A stretch of 64,000 bases of DNA, taken from the NCBI GenBank assembly GCA_030693515.1, contig JAUYAK010000057.1, positions 62,001 to 126,000 of the forward strand. The letters run 5' to 3'. Made by a program: the position numbers and the translations under genes. This stretch comes from Opitutaceae bacterium. Lineage in GTDB: Bacteria; Verrucomicrobiota; Verrucomicrobiia; Opitutales; Opitutaceae. This document shows, piece by piece, positions 35,912 to 44,187 of the stretch. The notes under the pieces are model-generated. The model was not told the DNA's origin. It did no database searches and saw only the letters and a list, made by a program, of their open reading frames with translations. Within the stretch, counting starts at the first letter, position 1; every line of letters begins with the position of its first letter.

Positions 35912-37707
35912 TGCTTGCGCCGCGCCTCGTGCTGGTCGAGTTCGCGCAGGAGACGGCGCGCCTCCGCCTCAGCGGCCTGATCGCTGCCCGGGTCCAGTAG
36001 ACCGGCCAGCAGCCCGCGCGCGGCTGCGAGTTCGCCTTCGTTGGCGAGCTGCGTCGCGCGCTTGATCGTCACGAATCCCGCCATGCGCCGCCGCAGCGAT
36101 TCCATCGCCTGCCGCGGCACCGGCTCCATGGCTCGTGCCAGCGCGCGATCGATGACCACGATCACCTCCTCGAACCGCCGCGCCTCGATCAGACGGTTGA
36201 TCTCCTCGGACTCGGCGCGGAGCCGCTCGCTCTCCAAAACGCCGCGGGCAAAGACCGTGCCGCGATCCGTGGCGTCGGGCCGCGCGGCGAACAGCCGCTC
36301 GAGCCGCGCGTGACCGGCGGCGGCGCGACCGAGGCGCAGCTCAGCCGCGGCGAGACCCGCCGCGATGAGCGTGCTCTCCGGCGCAAGCCCGGCCCCGCGC
36401 GCGAGCAATTCCAGATCGCTGGCGACGGGTGTCGGCAGACTATGCATCAGGCCGGCGAGGCCTTCGTAGGAGGGCACGTGCGCGGGCGCGAGCGCGAGCG
36501 CCCGGCGAAAATCCACCGCCGAAGCCTCCAACGCCTCGCCGCTCGCCGACGCACCCGGCAGGCGCGGGCCGACGAGCTCCGGCAGCCGGGCGACCGCGAG
36601 ATTGTGAAAAACCAGATGACTGCGCGCCCCCCCCGCGACCGCCCGCGCGAGCAACGGCTGCGCCGCGGAAAAATCCTGCCGCGCCATCGCGATTTGTCCG
36701 AGGAGTTCCCACGCCCGCGGGTCAGCGGGCGCGAGCAGCGCGGCCTCGCCGAGATGCTTCTCCGCCTCCTCCGGCCCACGCGTGCCGTGCAGCAGCACAC
36801 CGCGCGCGAGCGCGAGATCGGCCGGTGCCGCCGGCCCGGCCTGCAGTTCGCGGGCGATGGCGGGCGTCGCGCGCGTGTAGACGTGCTTCTTATAGCTGCC
36901 GCCGCCAATATACGCGCGCAGCCGGCGCTCCATCGCCACGTAATCGGCCCCAAACGCGGCCGTAAAGGCATCGTCCGCCGAGTGCAGCTCCGGCACTAGC
37001 TCGAGGTAGCGGCGCACCGAAGCCGGCCCTGGCGAGCCATCACCGTAGAGCAGGAAATGCACGAACGCCCACGCCTGCGCATAGAAGATGCCCGCGCGCG
37101 TGCCCTCGTTGTAGAGCAGCGACTCGCGGCCCACCCCGAGCAGCACCGGCAGCGGCAGCAGCCGCTCCGCCCGCAGCAGCGCCACGTGCTCCGGAATCGC
37201 GGCGCCAAACGCATAGGTCCGGGCATCCGGCACCTCGAAGGTCGCGTAAACCTCCGCCAGCCCTTCGTCGAGCCACAGGGGCATCGGGCCGTCCCGCGCG
37301 CTGAGGTGCCAATGCACGGCCTCGTGGAAAATGATGCGCCGGGTCTCGGCGTCGTCGCGCGCGAGGCTCAGCATGATGGCGTTGAGATCGTTGGTGCGGA
37401 CGAAAAAGCCGCCGAGCTTCGCCGGCCGGCCGTTTTCCAGCGGGAGATAAGGCTCCATCGCGCGATCGTGTTTGAACAGCACGACCGTGACCGGCCGCAG
37501 GCGCTCGACCGGCACCGGCACGATCGCCTGCAGGCCGCGCCGGAACTGCTCAAACTCGATCGCCCACTTGCGTGCCACCGCCTCGCTCGCCGGCGTAAGA
37601 ATCGTGGCGTGCTCGGTGACGGCCTTGACCCAGGTCTCGGCGGCGCGGAGCGGAACGAAGGCGCAAAGGCCGACGACGAGGAAAAACGCACGGGTTAGCA
37701 GCGGCAT
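35908..37707 (-). CDS. Gluzincin (peptidase MA-like) protein with TPR repeats
   Basis: The 599-residue protein has a signal peptide (MPLLTRAFFLVVGLCAFVPL) and a zinc-metalloprotease segment 'IIFHEAVHWHLSA' (HExxH), with the third ligand Glu likely in 'LWLDEGLAEVYATF'. The C-terminal half is tetratricopeptide-like ('RGVLLHGTRGPEEAEKHLGE', 'DFRRALALAPAHVPSYEGLA'). It may be a periplasmic protease or a scaffold. A frame open to 37851 would run back through a repeat element and lacks a signal peptide, so ATG 37707 is preferred. The start codon lies only three bases from the edge of palindrome copy 4, leaving no room for a normal ribosome-binding site. The true start or leader is therefore less certain. 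Confidence 0.8.
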   Translation of the reverse strand: MPLLTRAFFLVVGLCAFVPLRAAETWVKAVTEHATILTPASEAVARKWAIEFEQFRRGLQAIVPVPVERLRPVTVVLFKHDRAMEPYLPLENGRPAKLGGFFVRTNDLNAIMLSLARDDAETRRIIFHEAVHWHLSARDGPMPLWLDEGLAEVYATFEVPDARTYAFGAAIPEHVALLRAERLLPLPVLLGVGRESLLYNEGTRAGIFYAQAWAFVHFLLYGDGSPGPASVRRYLELVPELHSADDAFTAAFGADYVAMERRLRAYIGGGSYKKHVYTRATPAIARELQAGPAAPADLALARGVLLHGTRGPEEAEKHLGEAALLAPADPRAWELLGQIAMARQDFSAAQPLLARAVAGGARSHLVFHNLAVARLPELVGPRLPGASASGEALEASAVDFRRALALAPAHVPSYEGLAGLMHSLPTPVASDLELLARGAGLAPESTLIAAGLAAAELRLGRAAAGHARLERLFAARPDATDRGTVFARGVLESERLRAESEEINRLIEARRFEEVIVVIDRALARAMEPVPRQAMESLRRRMAGFVTIKRATQLANEGELAAARGLLAGLLDPGSDQAAEAEARRLLRELDQHEARRKQ

Positions 37708-37710
37708 CGC

Positions 37711-37791
37711 GGTGGGCGGGCACGTCCCTGTGCCCGCATTCTGCACCCGCGAGTGCCAAACCATGCGGGCGCAGGGACGCGCCCGCCCACC
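37711..37791. repeat. Paired palindromic repeat, copy 4 (variant core)
   Basis: Units 37711-37737 and 37765-37791 are inverted copies matching at 25 of 27 positions. Each contains a GGGCAC-loop-GTGCCC type hairpin; the second copy has GGGCGC/GCGCCC. The two differences fall at paired stem positions (A-T in one unit, G-C in the other), so base pairing is preserved. The element lies in the leader of the gluzincin-TPR gene. Confidence 0.88.
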
Positions 37792-37807
37792 CCATGCGCT
37801 CCTGCCT

Positions 37808-38662
37808 CTACTTTTTCCCGAACAGCGCATCGCCGGCTTCCTTCGCGGCAAACATGAAAGCGGCGTCGTGCCCGATGCCGGGCGTCTCCACCTTGCGCCA
37901 GTTGAAGGCCCAGCCGCGCTCGGCCGCGAGCTTTCGCGCGAACTCGAAGCAGTTGCGACCGCGCTCCAGCCGGTTCGTGCCCTGCTTCATGCCCGCGGGG
38001 CTGTCGTCGAAACTCGGCCGCGGGTAAATGTCATCGGTGCCGAGATAGAACGTCAGTGGGGCCGCGAGGTAGCGGCGGATCACATCGTCGCCGCTCAATT
38101 CCGCCGGCAGCTTGCCGAAGCCGTAGCCAAAATCCTGATCGCGCGTCGGAAAGAGGTGCGAGCCGGGATTGGCCGCGATGATGCGCACGGCCTCGCCCGG
38201 CATGAAGGCCGCCAGCCGCACGAGGAACTGCCCGCCCGCCGAGTGCCCGATGAGGTAATACGGCAGCGCCGGCTTGGCCTCCAGCCCGCGCACATGCGCG
38301 ACGATCTTTGGGATGGCCGCATAGGTCCAGGCCTCGGGCGGCTGCGCCTTGCCGTCGGCGCCCACGAGCCCGCCGCGCTGGTAGCGCGCGCTCGGGAACC
38401 GCTGCGTGTCGAACAGCGGTGCCACAACGATCGCGCCGAAACGCTCCGCGAGCGTAATCGCGAAATTGCGGTAGTCCTCGGCATTGCGCCCGACACCGTG
38501 GCAGACGACGAGGAGCGGGCCGTCCTTGTAGGTCGGCGGCTTGTAGGTGAACAGCGTGATGGGCTCGGTGCCGTTGGGGCACTCGACCGTGCCAGGGCCC
38601 TTCGGCAGCGGCGCGGCGTGGAGGCAACTTGCCAGCAGGAGAAAACAAATGATGCGTTTCAT
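37808..38662 (-). CDS. Secreted alpha/beta hydrolase
   Basis: The 284-residue protein has a signal peptide (MKRIICFLLLASCLHA) and an alpha/beta-hydrolase core: oxyanion-type 'LLVVCHGVGRNAEDYRNFA', nucleophile elbow 'YLIGHSAGGQFLVRLAAF' and a likely catalytic His near 'ETPGIGHDAAFMF'. An Asp acid is plausible in 'YLGTDDIYPRPSF'. It resembles exported esterases or poly-ester depolymerase-like hydrolases. The substrate is unknown. It lies on the same strand upstream of the gluzincin gene and downstream of ald, with a paired palindrome in each gap. Confidence 0.85.
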   Translation of the reverse strand: MKRIICFLLLASCLHAAPLPKGPGTVECPNGTEPITLFTYKPPTYKDGPLLVVCHGVGRNAEDYRNFAITLAERFGAIVVAPLFDTQRFPSARYQRGGLVGADGKAQPPEAWTYAAIPKIVAHVRGLEAKPALPYYLIGHSAGGQFLVRLAAFMPGEAVRIIAANPGSHLFPTRDQDFGYGFGKLPAELSGDDVIRRYLAAPLTFYLGTDDIYPRPSFDDSPAGMKQGTNRLERGRNCFEFARKLAAERGWAFNWRKVETPGIGHDAAFMFAAKEAGDALFGKK

Positions 38663-38680
38663 GGAAAAGAGTCTTCGTAG

Positions 38681-38763
38681 GTAGGGACGGCTCTCCGAGC
38701 CGTCCTGGGTTGCAGGATAATTCGCCGGCTGGAACTCAGGCCCGCTCGGAGAGCGGGCCCCAC
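38681..38763. repeat. Paired palindromic repeat, copy 5 (variant core with compensatory changes)
   Basis: Unit 38681-38706 begins GTAGGGACGGCTCTCCGAGC. Unit 38738-38763, read in reverse complement, begins GTGGGGCCCGCTCTCCGAGC. The inner stem is ACG/CGT in one and CCC/GGG in the other, so three stem pairs have changed together while pairing is kept. It lies between ald and the hydrolase gene. Confidence 0.88.
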
Positions 38764-38794
38764 CGCGGCCGCCGTCCACAAATTACAATTTATC

Positions 38795-39883
38795 TCACGC
38801 ATACCCCAGCGCCTTCGCCACCGCGTCGTAGGTGATCTTCCCGTCGCGGGTGTTCACACCCTGGGCGAGGCCCGGGTGCTCGGCGAGGGCGCGCGGAACG
38901 CCTTTCTGCACGAGCAGCGCCACATAGGGCTCCGTCGCCTGCGTGAGGCCGAGCGTCGAGGTGCGGCCGACGAGCGCCGGCATGTTCGGCACCGCGTAGT
39001 GAATCACGCCGTGCTCCAAATAAACGGGCTGCTCGTGCGAGGTCGGCCGGATGCTCTCGATACAGCCGCCCTGATCGATCGCGATGTCCACGATCACGCT
39101 GCCGGGCCGCATGCGGGCGACGACTTTCTTGCTCACGACGATTGGCGCCTTGGCCGCGGGAATGAGCACGGCGCCGATGAGGAGATCGGCATCGGCCACC
39201 TCGTGCTCGATGTTGGCGGGGTTGGACATGAGCGTGACGACGCGACCGCGATATTCGCTGTCGAGCGCCTCGAGCTTGCGCGTGTCGAGGTCCAGCACGG
39301 TCACCCGCGCGCCCATGCCTACGGCCATCTGCACGGCATGCGCCCCGGAGTTGCCCGCGCCCACCACCACGACGTGGCCCGGCATCGTGCCGGGGATGCC
39401 GCCGAGCAGCACGCCCGATCCGCCGTGCTGCGATTGGAGAAAATACGCACCGACTTGGATCGAGAGCCGGCCCGCGATCTGCGACATCGGCTTGAGCAGC
39501 GGAAACTGTCCGTCGGAGCCCTCGACCGTCTCGTAGGCGATGCCGAGGATGCGTTTCTTCAACAGCACCTCCGCCAGCTTCGGCCCCGCCGCGAGATGCA
39601 GGTAAGTGAAGAGCGTCTGGCCCTCGCGCAGGTGGCCGTATTCCTCGGGCAGCGGCTCCTTCACCTTCAGAACCAGGTCCGCGGTGCGCCACACCTTGGC
39701 GGCATCGCCCACGATGGTCGCGCCGCGCACGCGGTATTCCTCGTCGCGGAAGCCGGCGGTGATGCCCGCGCTTTTTTGGATGAGCACGCGTGCGCCGAGC
39801 GAGACGCAGCGGCGACAAAGGCTGGGCGTCATCGAGACGCGTGTTTCACCGATCTTGATCTCCTTGGGGACGCCGATCGTCAT
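38795..39883 (-). CDS. ald: Alanine dehydrogenase
   Basis: The 362-residue protein matches alanine dehydrogenase: N-terminal 'MTIGVPKEIKIGETRVSMTP', 'VLKVKEPLPEEYGHLREGQT' with the catalytic-type Lys and the following 'FTYLHLAAG' His, NAD-binding 'VVGAGNSGAHAVQMAVGMGA', and 'VIVDIAIDQGGCIESIRPTS'. It interconverts L-alanine with pyruvate and ammonia using NAD, in the cytosol. Length fits the family (about 370). It is divergent from folA across 135 bases in which I see no convincing promoter. A palindrome pair separates it from the downstream hydrolase. Confidence 0.95.
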   Translation of the reverse strand: MTIGVPKEIKIGETRVSMTPSLCRRCVSLGARVLIQKSAGITAGFRDEEYRVRGATIVGDAAKVWRTADLVLKVKEPLPEEYGHLREGQTLFTYLHLAAGPKLAEVLLKKRILGIAYETVEGSDGQFPLLKPMSQIAGRLSIQVGAYFLQSQHGGSGVLLGGIPGTMPGHVVVVGAGNSGAHAVQMAVGMGARVTVLDLDTRKLEALDSEYRGRVVTLMSNPANIEHEVADADLLIGAVLIPAAKAPIVVSKKVVARMRPGSVIVDIAIDQGGCIESIRPTSHEQPVYLEHGVIHYAVPNMPALVGRTSTLGLTQATEPYVALLVQKGVPRALAEHPGLAQGVNTRDGKITYDAVAKALGYA

Positions 39884-40018
39884 GGCGCGGAGGAAAGGTG
39901 GCCGCCTGCCGAACGCAACGCCGGAACCGCGATGCAGCCGGCGAATCGTGCCCGGCTTGGCTCATAAACATGACCGCTGCCCTTGCGCTCGCGCCGGCCG
40001 AACGGCATCGCATCACGC

Positions 40019-40534
40019 ATGCCCAAGCCGCTCCACCTCATCGTCGCTTGCTCCGCGAACCGCGTCATCGGGCGCGAGGGTCGGCTGCCGTGGCGCCTCC
40101 CCGAGGATCTCGCGCACTTCCATGCCGCGACGGCCGGCCGGATCTGCGTGCTGGGGCGCGTGTGCTACGAGACGTGGCCCCGCGTCCATGCCGACGGCCG
40201 GCAACCCATCGTCATCACGAGCCGAGCGGACATCGCGCGGCCGGGCGCGCGCGCCGCGGCGTCACTGCCGGCGGCGCTCGCCATCGCGGACAAACTGCCG
40301 TGCGAGGTTTTCATTTGCGGCGGCGAGCGCATCTACGCGGAGACGCTCACGCTCGCCGGCACGCGGCCGCTCCACCTGCACCTGACGCTCATCCACGCCA
40401 CGATCGAGGGCGATACCTTCATGCCTGAGTGGCGGTATCTCGCGTGGCGCGAGGTCTCACACCGCGAAAGCGCGGACGACACCTACCGCTACACCTTCTC
40501 CACGTTGGAACTGCCCGGCGGCTCAACGGCCTGA
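40019..40534 (+). CDS. folA: Dihydrofolate reductase
   Basis: The 171-residue DHFR shows 'LHLIVACSANRVIGREGRLP', 'WRLPEDLAHFHAAT' with the substrate-binding Asp, 'VLGRVCYETWPRV', and the NADPH-binding 'VFICGGERIYAETLTLA'. It reduces dihydrofolate to tetrahydrofolate. ATG 40019 (MPKPLHL) is preferred over an in-frame start at 39983 since the fold begins immediately after it. No thymidylate synthase gene is nearby. Its 3' end overlaps the convergent beta-lactamase-fold gene by 12 bases. Confidence 0.94.
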   Translation: MPKPLHLIVACSANRVIGREGRLPWRLPEDLAHFHAATAGRICVLGRVCYETWPRVHADGRQPIVITSRADIARPGARAAASLPAALAIADKLPCEVFICGGERIYAETLTLAGTRPLHLHLTLIHATIEGDTFMPEWRYLAWREVSHRESADDTYRYTFSTLELPGGSTA

Positions 40535-41602
40535 GCGACCGCGCCGCCCCATCAGCTCGAAGCCGAGCACTTCGGGCGCGGCGCCCTCGTCGGTGTTGGT
40601 CATGACGGCGACCGCGATGCCCGCCTCGGGCTCGAACGCGATGAACGCCCGGAATCCCGCCGTCGCGCCATTGTGCCAGTAGATCGGGCGGCCCGGCCCG
40701 GCGGTGCTCATCCAGCCGAGGCCGATTTTCCCCGGTCCCTCGCCCATCGTCCGGAGCGGTTTGATGCACTCGCGGATGTCCGCGTTGAGCGGCGTCGCGC
40801 GCTGCCCGAGACACGCCTGCAAAAACTGCGCTAGGTCGCGCGCCGTCGACCGCAGCGCACCCGAGGGCGCGAGCGCGTCGAATTCCCAATGAGGCGCGAC
40901 CGCGCCCTTCACGATCGCCGGCGGAAAATCGTCGCGCCGCGACGTGCCCGGCAGGCCGACCCAGGTGTGTTTCAGCCCGAGCGGATCGAGCACGCGGTGC
41001 TGCAGCACCATCGCGTAGTCGCCGGCCCAGGCCGCGGCGAGCGCCTGGCCCAGCAGCACGACGCCGAAATTGGAGTAGACGGATTTGCCGCCGACCGTCG
41101 CAGCGACGCCGTCGCGACGAAACGCCGCCAGGAGCTGCGCACGCGCGTAGTGCGCGCGGTTGCCGTCGGCCGAGCGAAAGTTTGACGCCATCCGAGGCAA
41201 CCCCGCGCTGTGCGTGGCGAGCGAGACGAGCGTGATGTTCGCAAGTCCCGCCGCATCGGGATCACCGGGCGGGAGGAGAAACTTCGCCGCCGGATCGTCG
41301 CGGCGCACCCGGCCCGCGCGCTCGCTCTCCGCGAGGAGCAGCGCAGTGAAGAGCTTGCTCACCGAGCCGATCTCGAACGTCGTGTCGGGTGTGATGGGGC
41401 GCGCATCGCCGGGACCAAACTGGCCGGCCGTCGCAAACCCGACGCCCTCGGCCGATACGAACGCGGCCGCCGCACCACCGCTCCGGCTCGCGAACCAACT
41501 CTGCGTGGCGACCGCAAGATCGGGACGATCCGCCGCCGCGACGTCGACCGCGACCAGCGCGAAGACGGACAGCCACACCCGCAGGCAACGCCCGTTTTTC
41601 AT
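40523..41602 (-). CDS. Secreted serine beta-lactamase-fold hydrolase (class C / esterase type)
   Basis: The 359-residue protein has a signal peptide ('VWLSVFALVAVDVAAA') and the class C pattern: SxxK in 'EIGSVSKLFTALLL', YxN-type 'VYSNFGVVLLGQALA', and HNG in 'IYWHNGATAGFRAF' in place of KTG. This family (EstB, AmpC-like, ClbP-like) covers esterases, peptidases and beta-lactamases; resistance cannot be assumed. It begins 13 bases after the gamma-carbonic-anhydrase-like gene, so the two are likely co-transcribed. Its tail overlaps folA by 12 bases. Confidence 0.9.
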   Translation of the reverse strand: MKNGRCLRVWLSVFALVAVDVAAADRPDLAVATQSWFASRSGGAAAAFVSAEGVGFATAGQFGPGDARPITPDTTFEIGSVSKLFTALLLAESERAGRVRRDDPAAKFLLPPGDPDAAGLANITLVSLATHSAGLPRMASNFRSADGNRAHYARAQLLAAFRRDGVAATVGGKSVYSNFGVVLLGQALAAAWAGDYAMVLQHRVLDPLGLKHTWVGLPGTSRRDDFPPAIVKGAVAPHWEFDALAPSGALRSTARDLAQFLQACLGQRATPLNADIRECIKPLRTMGEGPGKIGLGWMSTAGPGRPIYWHNGATAGFRAFIAFEPEAGIAVAVMTNTDEGAAPEVLGFELMGRRGRSGR

Positions 41603-41615
41603 GTGAACATCTCCT

Positions 41616-42140
41616 TCAACTCCGCGCCGCGTGCGCGTGCGCGACCGTGATGTATTTCTCCGCCCAGTGGCGCAGACCGGCACGTTCCTCCGGCTTCAGC
41701 GGGCGCACGACCTTGGCCGGAGCGCCGAGAATCATCGAACCCGGCGGCGCGACGAAGCGCTGCGTCACGAGCGCATTCGCGCCGACGATGCAGCCGTCGC
41801 CGATGCGCGCGCCGTCGAGCACCGTCGCGCCCATGCCGATGAGGCACTCGTCGCCAATGTCGCAGGCGTGGATAATCGCGGCGTGCCCGATGGTCGTGAA
41901 CTTGCCGACCCGCACGCCGTAATCGTCGGCGAGATGGACGATGGTGCCGTCCTGCACGTTGGTGCCCTCGCCGATGACGATGGAGTTGATGTCGCCGCGC
42001 AGCACGCAGCCATACCAAACGCTGCTGCGCGCGCCGAGGGTCACGTCGCCAAGCACGGTGGCGTTGGGCGCGACGAACGCCGCACGGGCGGTGTCGGGCG
42101 AGCGGCCGAGGTGACGGGCGAGGCGGTCCGGCAGAGTCAT
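41616..42140 (-). CDS. Gamma-carbonic-anhydrase-like hexapeptide protein
   Basis: The 174-residue left-handed beta-helix protein is of the gamma-CA/YrdA/PaaY type: 'FVAPNATVLGDVTLGARSSV', 'WYGCVLRGDINSIVIGEGTN', and the three zinc-ligand histidines in 'IVHLAD', 'TIGHAAII' and 'IHACDIG'. It may be an active zinc hydratase or a non-catalytic homologue. ATG 42140 (MTLPDRLARHLG) is chosen because the longer frame to 42602 crosses the divergent transporter gene. It is upstream of and close to the beta-lactamase-fold gene. Confidence 0.92.
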   Translation of the reverse strand: MTLPDRLARHLGRSPDTARAAFVAPNATVLGDVTLGARSSVWYGCVLRGDINSIVIGEGTNVQDGTIVHLADDYGVRVGKFTTIGHAAIIHACDIGDECLIGMGATVLDGARIGDGCIVGANALVTQRFVAPPGSMILGAPAKVVRPLKPEERAGLRHWAEKYITVAHAHAARS

Positions 42141-42210
42141 CGCACTTGGTTCTCGCCGCCTCTCCGGCCCGCGGCAAGCTCGGCCGCCTCGCCCGGACTC
42201 CCCTCCCTTC

Positions 42211-43569
42211 ATGGACACTTTGATCAACGTCGGCCGCGGTCTGCTCGGCATGGTGGCATTTCTTGGCCTCGCGTGGTGCTTCAGCTCGAACCGCCGCCGC
42301 ATCCCCTGGAAAGTTGTCGGCACGGGCGTGGCGCTCCAACTCGCGCTCGGACTGCTCATCCTGAAGGTCGGCGCCGTGCGGTGGGTCTTCGATTCCGCCG
42401 GCGCGTTCTTCGTGCGCCTGCTGAGCTTCACCAACGAAGGCAGCGCGCTCGTCTTCGGCTGGCTCTTCAACATCCCCTTCGGCGACAAGGGCGTGCTGCT
42501 CCAGGCCACGACGCCCGCCGGGCAGGCCGCGCCGCAGGGCACGTTTGCCCCGATTTTCGCCATCAGCATTTTGCCCACGATCATATTTTTTGCGGCGCTC
42601 ACTTCGCTTCTCTACCGCCTCGGCGTGCTGCAGCTGATCGTGCAGGGGTTTGCCTGGCTCATGACCAAGACGCTCAAGCTCTCCGGCGCCGAGACGCTCA
42701 GCGCCTCCAGCAACATCTTCGTCGGCCAGACCGAGGCCCCGCTCCTCATCAAACCCTACCTGCCCACGATGACGCGTTCCGAACTGCTCGCCGTGATGGT
42801 CGGCGGCATGGCGACGATCGCTGGCGGCGTCATGGCGGTTTACATCACCTTGCTCGGCGGCAGCGATCCGGCGGAACAGATCCGCTTTGCCACCCACCTG
42901 ATGACCGCCTCCGTGCTCTCCGCCCCGGCGGCCCTCATCACCGCCAAGATCCTCCTCCCCCAAGAGGAGAAGGTGGACACCTCGATCGTGATGAACGCCG
43001 AGCGGCCCGGCGTAAACGTGCTCGACGCGATCTGCCTCGGCACGGCCGATGGCATCAAGCTCGCGGTCAACGTGGGCGGCATGCTGATCGTCTTCACCGC
43101 CCTCGTCGCGATGGGCAACTGGATGCTCAGCTCCTGGGTCGGCGAATGGACCGGCCTCAACGCCTGGATCGCGCAGGTCACCGGTGGCCGCTACACGGCC
43201 TTTTCCCTGCAATTCTGTTTCGGCATGATCGGCGCGCCTGCGGCCTGGCTGATGGGCATCGACCGCGATCAGCTGCTCGTCGCGGGCCAGCTGCTCGGCG
43301 AGAAGACGGTGCTCAACGAATTCTACGCCTACTTCACGATGAACAAGCTGCAGGCCACCGGCGTGCTCACCGATGATCGCACACGCGTGATCTTGACCTA
43401 CGCGCTCTGCGGCTTCTCGAATATCGTCTCCATCGGCATCCAGATCGGCGGCATCGGCGCGCTGGCGCCCGAGCGGCGCCGCGACCTCGCCGAGCTGGGC
43501 CTGAAGTCACTCCTCGGCGGCTCCATCGCCTGCTTCCTCACCGCATGTGTGGCGGGGATGCTGACGTAA
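42211..43569 (+). CDS. Concentrative nucleoside transporter (CNT/NupC family)
   Basis: The 452-residue membrane protein has about ten hydrophobic segments and the CNT signatures: 'GAETLSASSNIFVGQTEAPL' (substrate and cation site), 'LNEFYAYFTM' and 'YALCGFSNIVSIGIQIGGIG'. It should import nucleosides with sodium or protons across the inner membrane. It is the second nucleoside-related gene in the window (compare 34184-35236). It is divergent from the gamma-CA-like gene and convergent with the ydbL-like gene, leaving only 5 bases between stops. Confidence 0.93.
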   Translation: MDTLINVGRGLLGMVAFLGLAWCFSSNRRRIPWKVVGTGVALQLALGLLILKVGAVRWVFDSAGAFFVRLLSFTNEGSALVFGWLFNIPFGDKGVLLQATTPAGQAAPQGTFAPIFAISILPTIIFFAALTSLLYRLGVLQLIVQGFAWLMTKTLKLSGAETLSASSNIFVGQTEAPLLIKPYLPTMTRSELLAVMVGGMATIAGGVMAVYITLLGGSDPAEQIRFATHLMTASVLSAPAALITAKILLPQEEKVDTSIVMNAERPGVNVLDAICLGTADGIKLAVNVGGMLIVFTALVAMGNWMLSSWVGEWTGLNAWIAQVTGGRYTAFSLQFCFGMIGAPAAWLMGIDRDQLLVAGQLLGEKTVLNEFYAYFTMNKLQATGVLTDDRTRVILTYALCGFSNIVSIGIQIGGIGALAPERRRDLAELGLKSLLGGSIACFLTACVAGMLT

Positions 43570-43574
43570 ACGGC

Positions 43575-43961
43575 TCAGTCCTTCTGCCGCCAAGTGCCGC
43601 CGGCATCTTGGAACCACTCGCCACGTTGCGCGAGTCCCGCCAGCTGTTGCGCGCGGTGCTTGCCAACCGTTTCTGGGGTCGTGCCGGTCTGCGCGGCCAG
43701 CGCCTGATAGACGGCGCGGCGGTCCGCGTTTTCGTCGGCGATGGTCTTTTGCTCGGCGGCCGTGGCCTGTCCGCGGACTTCAAGGTATCCTTGGTTATTC
43801 TCGCCGGCGACTTGGCGTGCCTTGGCGGCACTCACCGCGCCCACGCGCTGGCTCATGCGGGCCTTGACGGCGCCCAGGTCATCCGCGGCACGGACGGCAA
43901 TCGGGCCGGCCAGCAGCGCGGCGACCAGCAGGGCGGAACGAAGAAATGCAGTGGTTTTCAT
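43575..43961 (-). CDS. ydbL: YdbL-family periplasmic protein (DUF1318)
   Basis: The 128-residue protein has a signal peptide ('TAFLRSALLVAALLAGPIAV') and the DUF1318/YdbL pattern: 'VKARMSQRVGAVSAAKA', 'GYLEVRGQATAAEQKTIADE', 'NADRRAVYQALAAQTGTTPE' and the C-terminal 'WFQDAGGTWRQKD'. In E. coli, YdbL is encoded with YdbH and YnbE and modulates that envelope lipid-homeostasis pair. Here the same order (ydbH, ynbE, ydbL) is kept with gaps of 32 and 11 bases, which strongly supports the assignments. It is the last gene of the operon. Confidence 0.88.
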   Translation of the reverse strand: MKTTAFLRSALLVAALLAGPIAVRAADDLGAVKARMSQRVGAVSAAKARQVAGENNQGYLEVRGQATAAEQKTIADENADRRAVYQALAAQTGTTPETVGKHRAQQLAGLAQRGEWFQDAGGTWRQKD

Positions 43962-43972
43962 GGCGGAGGGGT

Positions 43973-44155
43973 TTAGGATTTCGGCGCGACGATCTTCTTG
44001 TCGATGTCGCCGAAGAAGTCGTCGAGCGCTTTGTCGACCTTCACGTTCACATCGACGGTGATGTGAATCGGCTTCACCTCGATGGGCTGGGTCTTGACGC
44101 TCAGGCAGCCCCCGAGCGCGGACCCGAGACAGAGGAGAACAATAAGGCGCTTCAT
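43973..44155 (-). CDS. ynbE: YnbE-like outer-membrane lipoprotein
   Basis: The 60-residue product has a lipoprotein signal with lipobox LGGC ('LCLGSALGGCLSVKTQPIEV'), and a mature part reading 'KPIHITVDVNVKVDKALDDF', typical of YnbE ('PIxIxxNVxIxxxxxxxx'). In E. coli, YnbE is an outer-membrane lipoprotein that binds the C-terminus of YdbH to complete an intermembrane bridge. I chose the internal ATG at 44155 because only it places the lipobox correctly. Its small size would be easily missed. Confidence 0.85.
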   Translation of the reverse strand: MKRLIVLLCLGSALGGCLSVKTQPIEVKPIHITVDVNVKVDKALDDFFGDIDKKIVAPKS

Positions 44156-44187
44156 GGTGGAGTTCGTGCCAGCTTGGACCCGCCGCC

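Noticed and set aside
40523-41602. Antibiotic-resistance beta-lactamase
   Set aside because: The SxxK and YxN motifs fit the class C fold, but the third motif is HNG and the family is mostly esterases and peptidases; resistance is not supported.
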